A stretch of DNA of 61,515 bases, from assembly GCA_027482245.1 (NCBI GenBank), contig JAIXWG010000048.1, forward strand, positions 1-61,515. Direction: 5' to 3'. Position 1 is the first letter of the stretch; every line of letters starts with the position of its first letter. The DNA comes from Acetobacteraceae bacterium (GTDB lineage: Bacteria; Pseudomonadota; Alphaproteobacteria; Acetobacterales; Acetobacteraceae). The translations under genes and the position numbers were made by a program. This document shows positions 9,619 to 19,035 of the stretch, piece by piece. Under the pieces are notes generated by a model. The model was not told where the DNA came from. It saw only the letters and a program-made list of their open reading frames with translations, and ran no database searches.

Positions 9619-12153
9619 TTGACCTTCCGCCGCGTCAGCGCCGTGATCCTTGCCATCGCGGGCCTTTTCCTGCTGTCGCTGGCCGGCGTGCGCGTGGCCT
9701 TCCTGGAACAGGAACGCGTCGCGGCGCAGGACCGGGCGGAGATCGGCACGCGGGAGCTGGCGCGGCTGCTGGAGCAGTATGCCCGCCGGACCTTCGAGAC
9801 GGCGGACCTCGTCTCCAGCCGCGTCGCCACCCGCGTCAACGACCTGGGCGGCCCCGCCGCGGTGGCGGGGGATGAGGCCTTCCACGACTGGCTGCGCAAC
9901 CTCTCCGCCCGGTCCACCGGCGACTACATCATGGTGGTGGACGGCGGCGCCCGGCCGGTGGCGCTGAACAACATGTTCCCCGTGCCGGACTTCGATTTCC
10001 GTGACCGGCGCTGGTTCCAGGCGCATCTTGCCGGCGCCGACCGGCATGTCGGGGAAGCGATCTACAGCCGCGTGACGCGGGAGATCCTGTTCACCTACAG
10101 CATCGCGATGCGCGACCAGGACGGGCGGCTGGTCGGCGCCGTGCAGGTCGCGCAGCGCCCCGCCTTCTTCCAGGCGCAGGCGGCGGCCAGCGAGGTCGGC
10201 CGCGGCACCGTGCTGGCCATGCTGGACAATGAAGGCCGCATCCTGGCCCGCACGGGCATGACGCGCGACCAGGTCGGCCGCACCATCGCCGTGGCCCCGC
10301 CGAACGGCACCAACGCCGCCGGGACGCTACGCGTGCCCTCCGTCATCGATGGCGACGAACGCTTCATCTCCTACCGCCACCTGGCGGACTGGCCGGTGAT
10401 CGTCGCCGCCAGCGTGCCGGTGGACAGCGCGCTGGCGCCCTATCGCGCCGCGCTGGCCTGGTCGGGCAGCGTGGTCGGCGCGGTCGCGGTCGGCATCGTC
10501 TTCCTCACCGCCATCGCGCTGCGCCTGGCGCGGCGGGAGGAAGGGGTGCGGGAGGAACTGGCCCGCGCCAATGCCGCGCTGCGCGATGCGGCGACGGAGC
10601 TGGAGCAGCGCGTGGCGGAACGCACCCGGGCCCTGGCCACGGCGCGCGACCAGCTGGCGGAAAGCGAACACCGCTTCCGCGCCATCTTCAACAGCACCAT
10701 GCAGTTCATCGGCCTGATGGCGCCGGACGGCACGCTGCTGGAAGCCAACGACGCCGCGCTGGCCTTCGGCGGCGTGACGCGCGCCGACGTGCTCGGCCGC
10801 AAGGTGTGGGAGACGCGGTGGTTCGAGATGGGCCCGGCCGCGCAGGACCGCGTCCGCGCCGCCGTCGCCGCCGCCGCCGCCGGCACCCCCCAGCGCTACG
10901 AGGAGGTGGTGCGCGGGGCCGACCGCCTGGCCGCCATCGACTTCTCCATCCGCCCGCTGCGGGACACGGAAGGGCGCATCACCCTGCTGGTGCCCGAAGG
11001 CCATGACCTGACGGAGCTGAAGGCCGCCGAGGCAAGGCTGCGGGAAGCGCAGAAGATGGAGACGCTGGGCCAGCTGACCGGCGGCGTCGCGCATGACTTC
11101 AACAACCTGCTGATGGCGGTGCTCGGCAACCTGGCGCTTCTGAAGAAGCGGCTGCCGGAGGATCCGCGCCTGGCGCGCCTGGTCGATGGCGCGCTGCAGG
11201 GGGCGGAACGCGGCGCGGCGCTGACGCAGCGGCTGCTGGCCTTCGCCCGGCGCCAGGAACTGCGCCCCGCCGCGGTGGACCTCGCGCAGCTCGTGCGCGG
11301 CATGCAGGGGCTGCTGGAACGCTCCGTCGGCCCCGGCGTGCGCATCGATCCCCACCTGCCGGAAGGGCTGCCCGCCGCGCTGGTCGATGCCAACCAGCTG
11401 GAACTGGCGCTGCTGAACCTGGCGGTGAATGCGCGGGACGCGATGCCGGCCGGCGGCACCCTGTCGCTGACGCTGGCGGCAGTGCAGTCGCCCGCCCCCG
11501 GCGCGCCGCCGGGCCTCGCCCCGGGTGCCTATCTGCGGCTCGGCGTGCAGGACAGCGGTGCGGGCATGGATGCGGAGACTCTGGCCCGCGCGGTGGAGCC
11601 CTTCTTCACCACCAAGGGTCCCGGCCGCGGCTCCGGGCTCGGCCTGTCCATGGTGCAGGGCCTGGCGCAGCAATCGGGCGGCGGCCTGGCGCTGACCAGC
11701 GCGCCGGGGGCGGGCACGCTGGCGGAGATCTGGCTGCCCCGCGCCGGCCAGGCCGCCGCCACGCTCGCGCCCCCGCCACGGGCCGACCTGCCGCGCAGCG
11801 AACCGCGCCGCGTCCTGGTGGTGGATGACGATCCACTGGTCGCCGCCGGCACGGCGCTGATGCTGGAGGATCTGGGCCATGCCGCGCAGATCGCGCGATC
11901 GGCGGAGGAGGCGATCGACCTGCTCGGCCGGGACGCCGCCATCGACCTGGTGCTGACGGACTATGCCATGCCGGGGATGAACGGGCTCGACCTCGCGGGT
12001 CGCCTGCGCCGGGACCATCCCGCGCTGAAGGTGGTGCTGGCGACCGGCTACGCGGAACTGCCGGCATCCGAGACGACCTGGCTGCCGCGCATCAACAAGC
12101 CCTATGGGCAGCAGGACCTGGCCAGCCTGGTCGCGAAACTGACGGCGGCCTGA
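9619..12153 (+). CDS. hybrid sensor histidine kinase with periplasmic sensor, PAS and receiver domains
   Basis: An 844-residue membrane kinase starting at TTG. A first membrane helix lies at about 6-27 and a periplasmic Cache-like sensor domain at about 30-270. A second membrane helix lies at about 280-300, followed by a charged coiled coil (305-350) and a PAS domain (about 352-470). The HisKA dimerisation helix carries phospho-acceptor H492 (GGVAHDFNNLL). The ATPase domain has N-box NLAVNARDAM and glycine-rich GRGSGLGLSMV. A C-terminal receiver domain (about 730-840) has acidic DDD, phospho-acceptor D781 (LTDYAMPG) and a conserved late lysine. No partner regulator or output gene is adjacent, so signal and target are unknown. 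Confidence 0.93.
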   Translation: MTFRRVSAVILAIAGLFLLSLAGVRVAFLEQERVAAQDRAEIGTRELARLLEQYARRTFETADLVSSRVATRVNDLGGPAAVAGDEAFHDWLRNLSARSTGDYIMVVDGGARPVALNNMFPVPDFDFRDRRWFQAHLAGADRHVGEAIYSRVTREILFTYSIAMRDQDGRLVGAVQVAQRPAFFQAQAAASEVGRGTVLAMLDNEGRILARTGMTRDQVGRTIAVAPPNGTNAAGTLRVPSVIDGDERFISYRHLADWPVIVAASVPVDSALAPYRAALAWSGSVVGAVAVGIVFLTAIALRLARREEGVREELARANAALRDAATELEQRVAERTRALATARDQLAESEHRFRAIFNSTMQFIGLMAPDGTLLEANDAALAFGGVTRADVLGRKVWETRWFEMGPAAQDRVRAAVAAAAAGTPQRYEEVVRGADRLAAIDFSIRPLRDTEGRITLLVPEGHDLTELKAAEARLREAQKMETLGQLTGGVAHDFNNLLMAVLGNLALLKKRLPEDPRLARLVDGALQGAERGAALTQRLLAFARRQELRPAAVDLAQLVRGMQGLLERSVGPGVRIDPHLPEGLPAALVDANQLELALLNLAVNARDAMPAGGTLSLTLAAVQSPAPGAPPGLAPGAYLRLGVQDSGAGMDAETLARAVEPFFTTKGPGRGSGLGLSMVQGLAQQSGGGLALTSAPGAGTLAEIWLPRAGQAAATLAPPPRADLPRSEPRRVLVVDDDPLVAAGTALMLEDLGHAAQIARSAEEAIDLLGRDAAIDLVLTDYAMPGMNGLDLAGRLRRDHPALKVVLATGYAELPASETTWLPRINKPYGQQDLASLVAKLTAA

Positions 12154-12169
12154 CGCGCCGCCGCCGCAA

Positions 12170-12415
12170 TCAGGCGACGGGCGCGCCGGCGTCGTCGCGC
12201 GCCGGCCGCGGGCGGTGCCCCACCTCATCCTCCGCCAGCGTCCGCCGCATGAAGGTCGGCCATAGCGCCCAGGCGGTCCCCGGTTCCGTTCCCGGTGCCG
12301 TTTTCGGCTCGGTACCCGGCGCGGCGCCGGCGCCCGGTGCCGCCTGACGCGACGCGCGCCGCCTCACCGCCTCCCCCTCGGCCGCGTCTCCGCCGCCATC
12401 CGCCCTTCTTCCCAT
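12170..12415 (-). CDS. possible small hypothetical protein
   Basis: An 81-residue reading frame starting MGRRADGGGDAAEGE and ending in ARDDAGAPVA. It is preceded by AGGGA at a good seven-base spacing. The middle is low complexity, with GTEP repeated. The C-terminal third (WALWPTFMRRTLAEDEVG) looks more protein-like. I recognise no family. It lies between the two sensor-kinase genes, on the opposite strand to both, in what would otherwise be a 500-bp gap. It could be chance coding in GC-rich DNA; the ribosome binding site is the best argument for it. Confidence 0.35.
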   Translation of the reverse strand: MGRRADGGGDAAEGEAVRRRASRQAAPGAGAAPGTEPKTAPGTEPGTAWALWPTFMRRTLAEDEVGHRPRPARDDAGAPVA

Positions 12416-12657
12416 GGCGTTTTCCCTGCGGATCCTCCGCGGTCCCATACTGGCGAAAAGGCGGCGCGCTTCGCAACCGGATCGCGAATCGCTGCCGCAG
12501 GCGTGATTTGTCGTTCCGCAGTCGTCACGGCATCCTGCCCGCGAAACACGGCGAAACCGGCACGCCATCGGCGGCACGGACGCCCGTATCACCATCAACA
12601 ACCCCGCATGGAACCGTTGCGGTCCGACAGCATTGGCGCTGGGGGGCGCGCGGCGTC

Positions 12658-14760
12658 GTGGCATCGGCAGGCTGCGTCACACCGTCCCCGGCACTGATCG
12701 TCGCACCAACCCCGATCGAGGAGACCACCGCCATCCCTGCCGTCCGCAGCGCGCCCAGCCTTCGCCTGCGCCTTCTCACCCTGGTCGCGTTGCTGGCCGT
12801 GGCGCTGGTCGGCCTCGGCGGCCTGGCCGTCTGGCAGGCGCATGCGGAAACCCGCCGCCAGGCGGGGGAGAGGCTGCTGGCCGCCGCGCGCGCCATGGCG
12901 CACCGCATCGACCTGGAATTCGCGCGGGCGGAGGCGCTGCTGACCGGCTTCGCCGCCCAGCCCGGCCTGGCGGAAGGCGATGCGGCGGCCTTCCTGGCGG
13001 CGGCGGGGCGGCTCGGCCCGCTGCCCGATGGCCGCGTCCTGGCGCTGGCACGGATGGATGCCGGGCAGATCGCCAACACCGCCATCGGCATCCTGCCCGC
13101 CCCCACCCCCATCCCGCCCGCGCTGGCGGAGGCGCTGGCCAGCGGCGGCACCGCCATCTCCAACCAGTATCGCGGCACGCTCACCGGCCGCCCGACCGTC
13201 GCCGTCGCCATCCCCCTGCCGGCCCTGCCGGACCAGCCCCGCCACGCCATCGGCCTGTCCCTGCCGGGGGAGGCGGTCGCCGGCGCCATGGGGACGGACC
13301 CGCTGCCGCAGGGCGCGGTCGCCGGGCTGATGGATCGCCGCGGCATCATCATCAGCCGCTCCCGCGATGCCGCCGCCTCCATCGGCCAGCCCGCGGTCGC
13401 GGCCCTGGTGGCCGCCATGGCGCAGGCGCCGGAGGGTGTCGTGGACGGCATCGCCAACCGGGACGGGGAGCTTTCCGTCATCGGCTTCGCCCGCGCCCCC
13501 GTCTCCGGCTACGGCGCCGCGGTGGCGCAGCCGGAAGCGGTGTTCGAGGCCGGGCTGCGCGACGCGCTGGCCCGCCTGCTGATCACCGCCCTGCCGGTGG
13601 CGCTGATCGGCCTCGGCATCGCGCTGCTGCTCGGGCTCCGGCTGCGGCAGGCGCTGGGCGCGCTGTCCGGCACGCGTGAAGGCGCGCCGCTGGCGGAAGT
13701 CGAGGAACTGGCCCGCGCGCTGGCCGCCGCCGATGCCGCGCGCACGGCCACGGAAGCGGCGCTGCGCGAACGCACCGCCTGGCTGGAACAGGCGCAGCGC
13801 GCCGCCGCGATCGGCACCTGGTGGCAGGACTTCACGACCGGGGAGCTGCGGTGGTCGGAGGCGATGTTCCGGCTCTACGGCCTCGACCCCGCCACGCAGG
13901 GGCCGCCCACGCTCGGGCTGTGGCGCCGCCACCTGCTGCCGGAGGACCGCGACGCCGGCATCGCGGCGATGGAGACGGCGAAGCAGACCGGCCGGCATGA
14001 GGCGGAGGTCCGCATCCGCCGCGCGGACGGCGCCATCCGCTGGATCCGCGCCAGCGGCGCCGTGGACTACGCGCCGGACGGCACGCCGCTCCGCCTGGTC
14101 GGCGCCAGCCACGACGTCACCGACCAGCGGCTGCTGGCGCAGGAACGCGAGGCCCGGATGGCCGAGAAGGACCTGCTGGTGCAGGAGATGCACCACCGCG
14201 TGAAGAACAGCCTGCAGCTGGTCCAGGGGCTGCTGCTGCTGCAGGCCCGCAGCGCCGCCGACCCCGCCCTGGCCGACAAGCTGCGGGAGGCCGCGGGCCG
14301 CATCGTCTCCATCGCCGCCGTGCACCGCCGCCTCTACGAAGGCGCGCCCGGCGTGCCGCAGGACGTGGCGGAGCACCTGGCCGCGCTGGTCGAGGATCTC
14401 GGCCGTTCCATCGGATCCTCCGGGCGGGGCATCGACCTGCAGGCGGAGCCCGGCATGCGGCTATCCGCCGACCGCATGGCGGCGCTCGGCCTGCTGGTCA
14501 CGGAACTCGCCACCAATGCGCTGAAGCACGGCGCGGGCCGCGTCAGCGTCCGCTTCACGGCGGAGGAGGATGGCGCGCTGCTGGTGGTGCAGGATGAGGG
14601 TCCGGGCTTCGCCGCGGATTTCGACCCGACACGGGCCAGCGGCCTCGGCATGCGCGTCGCGCTCGCCATGACGCGGCAGCTGCATGGCGTGATGCAGGTG
14701 CTGCCGGGGCCCGGCGGGCGCGTGGAGGTCCGGCTGCCGCGGCCGCCGGATGCGGCATGA
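12658..14760 (+). CDS. HWE/HisKA_2-type sensor histidine kinase with PAS domain
   Basis: About 700 residues, with a membrane helix near 38-62, a periplasmic double-sensor region (about 65-300), a second membrane helix near 305-330, a short linker, a PAS_3 domain (about 375-490, with WWQDFTTGELRWSEAMFRLYGLD), then HisKA_2 and an HWE-style ATPase domain. The phospho-acceptor is H513 in EMHHRVKNSLQLVQGLLLLQ; the N-box is TELATNALKHG. Kinases of this family are common in alphaproteobacteria, and several feed the PhyR general stress pathway. No phyR, nepR or ecfG gene is nearby. The start is unclear: the frame stays open upstream to 12295, but that stretch is Arg/Pro-rich and unlike protein. GTG 12658 is the best candidate I see. 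Confidence 0.85.
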   Translation: MASAGCVTPSPALIVAPTPIEETTAIPAVRSAPSLRLRLLTLVALLAVALVGLGGLAVWQAHAETRRQAGERLLAAARAMAHRIDLEFARAEALLTGFAAQPGLAEGDAAAFLAAAGRLGPLPDGRVLALARMDAGQIANTAIGILPAPTPIPPALAEALASGGTAISNQYRGTLTGRPTVAVAIPLPALPDQPRHAIGLSLPGEAVAGAMGTDPLPQGAVAGLMDRRGIIISRSRDAAASIGQPAVAALVAAMAQAPEGVVDGIANRDGELSVIGFARAPVSGYGAAVAQPEAVFEAGLRDALARLLITALPVALIGLGIALLLGLRLRQALGALSGTREGAPLAEVEELARALAAADAARTATEAALRERTAWLEQAQRAAAIGTWWQDFTTGELRWSEAMFRLYGLDPATQGPPTLGLWRRHLLPEDRDAGIAAMETAKQTGRHEAEVRIRRADGAIRWIRASGAVDYAPDGTPLRLVGASHDVTDQRLLAQEREARMAEKDLLVQEMHHRVKNSLQLVQGLLLLQARSAADPALADKLREAAGRIVSIAAVHRRLYEGAPGVPQDVAEHLAALVEDLGRSIGSSGRGIDLQAEPGMRLSADRMAALGLLVTELATNALKHGAGRVSVRFTAEEDGALLVVQDEGPGFAADFDPTRASGLGMRVALAMTRQLHGVMQVLPGPGGRVEVRLPRPPDAA

Positions 14761-14767
14761 TGCCGCG

Positions 14768-15589
14768 CTAACTGCCGAGGCGGCGGAGGAAAGCGCCGTG
14801 CACGAAGCCGTCCTGCAGGCCATCGCCCTGCAGATCGACCAGGCGCCACTCCCCCTCCTCCCGCAGCACGCGCAGCGTCGTGCCGGGGGCGAGCTTCGCC
14901 ACCACCGCGAAGGCGGGGCCGGGACCGCCGCGCAGGTTCAGCTCGTCCCGCGACACCACCTCGAACCGGCCGAAATCGTTATCCGCCAGGCTGCCCGATC
15001 CCGCCGCGCCGCCGCCCAGCAGCTGGAAGCGCCGCATCGGGAAGGCGGGGCCGGGATCCACCTTCCGCTGGGGCGCGATGTCGTCATGGCCCACCACCTC
15101 CTGGATGGTGGGATAGGCGGCGCGGAGCGCCACGGTGATGGCTTCCACGGCCTTGAGCTGCGCTTCGGGGAAGGCTTCCCACCCCATCTCGGGCCCACCA
15201 TTGCGGTGCCGCGCCACCACCACCTGCTCCCCCTTCAGCACGCGGCCCAGCCCGTCCCGCGTCCAGCCATCGCCGACCCGCCGGTCGAGGAAGCCGAGAT
15301 TGGCGATCTCGATGCCGATCGCATGGCCGTTCAGCCCGTTGAAGCCGCGCCAGGATGACGGCCCGGCATGGAAAGCCGCGACGTTGAAGTCGACGGTCTG
15401 GATGGTGGTGCCGTCGCGCTCCACGAAGAGGTGCGCCGACAGGCCGCGATCCTTGATGGCGGCGATGGAGCCCACGGCAGTCCCGCCGGCGGTGTAGTGC
15501 ATGACGATGAAGCGCGGCGTGATGGGGCCGCCGACATGCGGCGAGGGATCGAAGGTCACGCCCTCCAGCCTGTTGCGCTTGACCTGCAT
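14768..15589 (-). CDS. N-acetylmuramoyl-L-alanine amidase (Amidase_2) with SH3 domain
   Basis: A 273-residue zinc amidase that cleaves the bond between muramic acid and the peptide stem. The Amidase_2 domain covers about 20-185, with a zinc-site histidine in FIVMHYTAGG, the second histidine region in VGHDDIAPQRKVDPG, and the usual SAHLFVERDGTTIQ strand. A bacterial SH3 domain (about 205-270, DELNLRGGPGPAF onward) probably binds the wall. No signal peptide is visible, so it may act in the cytoplasm on recycled muropeptides, as AmpD does, or leave the cell by another route. Its stop lies 7 bp from the convergent kinase stop. Confidence 0.9.
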   Translation of the reverse strand: MQVKRNRLEGVTFDPSPHVGGPITPRFIVMHYTAGGTAVGSIAAIKDRGLSAHLFVERDGTTIQTVDFNVAAFHAGPSSWRGFNGLNGHAIGIEIANLGFLDRRVGDGWTRDGLGRVLKGEQVVVARHRNGGPEMGWEAFPEAQLKAVEAITVALRAAYPTIQEVVGHDDIAPQRKVDPGPAFPMRRFQLLGGGAAGSGSLADNDFGRFEVVSRDELNLRGGPGPAFAVVAKLAPGTTLRVLREEGEWRLVDLQGDGLQDGFVHGAFLRRLGS

Positions 15590-15682
15590 CGCTCCGCTCC
15601 AGCCGCCTTTCGAAGCCGGAACGTTAACGCTGTCGTGATCCCGAATGCAACCGTCGCGTGCGCTACGGCCGCACTGATCGCG

Positions 15683-16132
15683 TCAGGCTTTCTTCTCCCA
15701 CCCCCGCGGGCCCTGCTGCCAATAGGCCAGCGCATGCCCGGCTGCCTTGGCCGCCTTCCAGCGCGCCCGCGCGGCCAGCACCGCGTCCTCATCCCCGCCA
15801 TCGAACAGGTCGAGCACCCGGTCGAAGGCATCGAGCCGCGCGCTGGTCGTGCCTTCCAGCAGGAACAGGAAGCGCGCGCCGTTCGGCGCCTCCCCATCCT
15901 CCGTCGTCAGCCAGATCGGCTGCAGGGGCGCGTTGCCGCTGCGGGGCGTGCCATGCGGCAGCCAGTCCGGGTCCGGGCAGGTCCAGAGCGACGCATCCAG
16001 CGCCTCCAGCCGTTCCTGCGACGCCAGCCGCACCATGGCGCGGCCGCCACCCGTCAGCACGCGGCCCAGCAGCTTCGGCAGCGCCTGTTCCAGCGGCGTG
16101 CGGGTCAGGTGGTAGAAGCCGTATTCCGCCAC
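15683..16132 (-). CDS. holC: DNA polymerase III subunit chi
   Basis: A 149-residue clamp-loader accessory protein that links the replicative polymerase to single-stranded DNA-binding protein. It begins with the family's EYGFYHLTRTPLEQALPKLL and keeps the W-x-C and LTTEDGEAPNGARFLFLLEG segments. The start is a GTG whose first base is shared with the last base of the upstream aminopeptidase stop (TAGTG), so translation is coupled. The aminopeptidase-holC arrangement is widespread in proteobacteria. Confidence 0.92.
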   Translation of the reverse strand: MAEYGFYHLTRTPLEQALPKLLGRVLTGGGRAMVRLASQERLEALDASLWTCPDPDWLPHGTPRSGNAPLQPIWLTTEDGEAPNGARFLFLLEGTTSARLDAFDRVLDLFDGGDEDAVLAARARWKAAKAAGHALAYWQQGPRGWEKKA

Positions 16133-17541
16133 TACGGCGCATCCTCATGGTGCATGGCCACCCAGCGATCCAGCAGCCGCACGCCGAAGCCCGTGGCGCC
16201 CGCTGGCCCCAGCGCATGCGGCGCGTCCTGCGTGTCCACCCCCGCAATGTCGAGATGCGCCCAGGGACCCTCGCCCGCGAATTCCCGCAGGAAGGCCGCG
16301 GCGTGGCAGGCATCCGGCAGGAAGCGCCCGGCCTGGCATTGCCGGATGTCGGCGATGTCGGACCGGAGGTCCTCCCGGTGCGCCTCCCCGATTGGCATGG
16401 GCCAGAGGTGTTCGCCCACGGCCTCCCCCGCCGCCGCCAGCGCCGCGGCCAGCGCGCCGTCATTGCCGAAGAGACCCGCGCGATGGTGGCCGAGCGCGGT
16501 GACGATCGCCCCGGTCAGCGTCGCGAGGTCCACCACCGCCCGGGGCGCGAAGCGGCTCGCGGCATGGTGCAGCGCATCCGCCAGCACGAGCCGCCCCTCC
16601 GCATCCGTGTCGATCACCTCCACCGTGCGGCCGGACGCGGTGCGCAGCACGTCGCCGGGGCGGTAGGAGGCCGCGCCCGTCGCATTCTCCGCGATCGCCA
16701 GCACCGCGACGGCCGGGCAGGGCGAACCTCGCCGGGCGAGCGCCAGCATCGCGCCGGCGCAGGCAGCCGCGCCCGCCATGTCCGCGCGCATCGCCTCCAT
16801 CCCCGCCGCGCCCTTGATGGAGATGCCGCCGGTGTCGAAGACGATGCCCTTGCCGACGAAGGCGACCGGCGGGGCCGCGTGGCTGCCCTTCCAGCGCAGC
16901 GTGACGAGGCGGGGCGGCGAGGCGCTGCCCTGCCCCACCGCGAGCAGCGCGCCATACCCCTCCCGCGCCAGGCGCTTGCGGCCCCAGACCTCGACCTCGA
17001 TCCCGTAACGGGTGAAGCCTCGCAATCGCCGCACGAAGTCCCGCGTGGTGAGGACATTCGCGGGCTCCGAGACCCAGTCCCGGGCGACCAGACAGCCCCG
17101 CAGCGGCGCCTCCGCCGCCCGCCAGGCGGACCGCGCCGCGCGCGGGTCATCGACCAGCACCGTCACGGCGCGGGGCGGCGCTTCCTCCGCGGGCGTGGCG
17201 CGATAGGTGTCGAAGCGCCAGGCGCCGAGTGCCATGCCCGCAGCCACCGCGGCGGCATCCTCCGCCCCGATGCCGCGCGCATCCAGCGTGACCGCCTGGG
17301 TGCCCTTCAGCGCCAGCGCCGCCGCCACCCCCGCGCGTTCCCAGTCCAGCCCGCGCGCGGGCGTGCCGAGGCCGACCAGCAGGGGACCAGGGGTGAGATC
17401 CAGCACCGCGCCGGCCTCCGCCCGGAAGCCAGCGGCGGTCGCGGCCGGGCGCAGGGCCTCCGGCAGCGCCGCGCCGGCCGCCACCGGCAGCACGAGCCGC
17501 GCACCTTCCGGCGCGGTCTTGCGGAATCGGACGGCCAGCAT
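16132..17541 (-). CDS. M17 leucyl aminopeptidase family protein (shorter paralog)
   Basis: A 469-residue cytosolic metallopeptidase releasing N-terminal residues from peptides. The C-terminal catalytic domain (about 165-460) has the metal-binding FVGKGIVFDTGGISIKG segment and the family signature DTDAEGRLVLADAL. Further ligands lie in GMEAMRADMAGAA. The N-terminal domain is shorter and more diverged than in its neighbour pepA. It lies 9 bp downstream of pepA and overlaps holC by one base, so the three form one operon. It is likely a tandem duplicate of pepA with a changed peptide preference, though the metal site looks intact. Confidence 0.9.
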   Translation of the reverse strand: MLAVRFRKTAPEGARLVLPVAAGAALPEALRPAATAAGFRAEAGAVLDLTPGPLLVGLGTPARGLDWERAGVAAALALKGTQAVTLDARGIGAEDAAAVAAGMALGAWRFDTYRATPAEEAPPRAVTVLVDDPRAARSAWRAAEAPLRGCLVARDWVSEPANVLTTRDFVRRLRGFTRYGIEVEVWGRKRLAREGYGALLAVGQGSASPPRLVTLRWKGSHAAPPVAFVGKGIVFDTGGISIKGAAGMEAMRADMAGAAACAGAMLALARRGSPCPAVAVLAIAENATGAASYRPGDVLRTASGRTVEVIDTDAEGRLVLADALHHAASRFAPRAVVDLATLTGAIVTALGHHRAGLFGNDGALAAALAAAGEAVGEHLWPMPIGEAHREDLRSDIADIRQCQAGRFLPDACHAAAFLREFAGEGPWAHLDIAGVDTQDAPHALGPAGATGFGVRLLDRWVAMHHEDAP

Positions 17542-17550
17542 GGCCCGTCC

Positions 17551-19035
17551 TCAGGCCTCGCCCATCTCCGCCACCAGGCGGTCCAGCATCCGCACGCCGA
17601 AGGCCGTGGCGCCCTTCGGCACCGTCGGCTGGTCCTTGTTGCTCCAGGCCGTGCCGGCGATGTCGAGATGGGCCCAGGGCATCGGCCCGTCCTTGGTGTT
17701 CACGAAGCGCTGGATGAACTGCGCGGCCGTGATGGACCCGCCCGGCCGCCCGCCGACATTCTTCATGTCAGCGATGTCGGAGCGGATCTGCTTGTCATAG
17801 GCATCGCCGAGCGGCATGCGCCACGCCTTCTCCCCCACCGCCTGGCCGGCGGCGAGGATGCGGGAGGCGAGGTCGTCATCGTTGCTGAACAGCCCGGCAT
17901 GTTCGTGGCCGAGCGCGATGATGATGGCGCCCGTCAGCGTCGCCAGGTCGATCATGCAGCGGGGCTGGAAGCGTTCCTGCGCGTACCAGATGACGTCGGC
18001 GAGCACGAGGCGCCCCTCGGCATCGGTGTTGATCACCTCGACCGTCTGGCCGCTATAGGTCTTCACCACGTCGCCTGGCCGCTGCGCGGTGCCGGAGGGC
18101 ATGTTCTCCACGAGTCCGACCAGCCCGACGACGTCGCACTTGGCGCGCCGTCCCGCCAGCGCCGCCATCAGCCCGACCACGGTGCCGGCGCCGGCCATGT
18201 CCCACTTCATGTCCTCCATCCCGCCCGCGGGCTTGATGGAGATGCCGCCGGTGTCGAAGGTCACGCCCTTGCCGATGAAGGCCATGGGCTTCGCGCCCCG
18301 GCGGTTCTTCGGCGCGCCCTTCCACTGCATGACCACCATGCGGGGTTCGTGCTGGCTGCCCTGGGCCACGCCGATCATGGCGCCGAAGCCGAGCTTCGCC
18401 AGTTCCTTCAGCCCCATCACCTCCACCTCGACGCCGAGCTTCTCCAGCCCCCGGCAGCGTTCGGCGAATTCGATGGGGTGCAGGACGTTGGGCGGCTCGC
18501 TCACCAGCTCCCGCGTCAGGAAGACGCCATCGGCCACGGCGCGCATCGGCGCGAAGGCCTGCTTGGCGGCGTTGGGGTCCGCCGTCGCGATGGCGAGGCG
18601 TTCCAGCTTCGGCTTGTCCTCCTCCTTCTCCCGCGTCCGGTAGCGGTCGAAGCGCCAGGCGCGCAGCAGGGCGCCCAGGCCGAGGCTGGCCGCCAGCGCG
18701 GGGGCCAGCGCATCGGCCGCGACGGTCGCCTCCCGGTCCTGCGCCAGCGCGCCGATCAGCGCCCCGCCCGCGGCCTCCGCCGCCGCGGCGTCCAGCTCCG
18801 CCTCCTTCCCCAGGCCGACTGCCACCACCTTGGTGAAGCCGCCGAGTGCCCAGAGCGTGGTCGCCTGGCCCTTGCGGCCCTTGAAGCCCGCGGCTTCCAG
18901 CGCGCGGGTCAGGGCGCCGCCCGCTTCCTGGTCCGCCTGCGCGGCAATCCCGGCCGGCGCCGCGCCCTCCGCCAGCGGCAGGACCAGCGTGCCGGACTTC
19001 GGGAGGGCGGGTTTGACGAAGGCGATGTCGGGCAT
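17551..19035 (-). CDS. pepA: leucyl aminopeptidase
   Basis: A 494-residue M17 aminopeptidase of full family length. The N-terminal macro-like domain covers about 1-165 and the catalytic domain follows. Metal ligands fall in AFIGKGVTFDTGGISIKPAGGMEDMKWDMAGA and the signature NTDAEGRLVLADVI. I chose the ATG at 19035 (MPDIAFVKPALPKSG) because the upstream 13 codons (LVCCQTRRTPHP) do not resemble the family. It is the first gene of the pepA - M17 paralog - holC operon. E. coli PepA also binds DNA in Xer recombination; nothing here shows whether this one does. Confidence 0.94.
   Translation of the reverse strand: MPDIAFVKPALPKSGTLVLPLAEGAAPAGIAAQADQEAGGALTRALEAAGFKGRKGQATTLWALGGFTKVVAVGLGKEAELDAAAAEAAGGALIGALAQDREATVAADALAPALAASLGLGALLRAWRFDRYRTREKEEDKPKLERLAIATADPNAAKQAFAPMRAVADGVFLTRELVSEPPNVLHPIEFAERCRGLEKLGVEVEVMGLKELAKLGFGAMIGVAQGSQHEPRMVVMQWKGAPKNRRGAKPMAFIGKGVTFDTGGISIKPAGGMEDMKWDMAGAGTVVGLMAALAGRRAKCDVVGLVGLVENMPSGTAQRPGDVVKTYSGQTVEVINTDAEGRLVLADVIWYAQERFQPRCMIDLATLTGAIIIALGHEHAGLFSNDDDLASRILAAGQAVGEKAWRMPLGDAYDKQIRSDIADMKNVGGRPGGSITAAQFIQRFVNTKDGPMPWAHLDIAGTAWSNKDQPTVPKGATAFGVRMLDRLVAEMGEA

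Noticed and set aside
12295..12657. N-terminal extension of the HWE kinase frame
   Set aside because: The added 121 residues are Arg/Pro-rich and lack any resemblance to a sensor domain, and the stretch overlaps a better small frame on the other strand.
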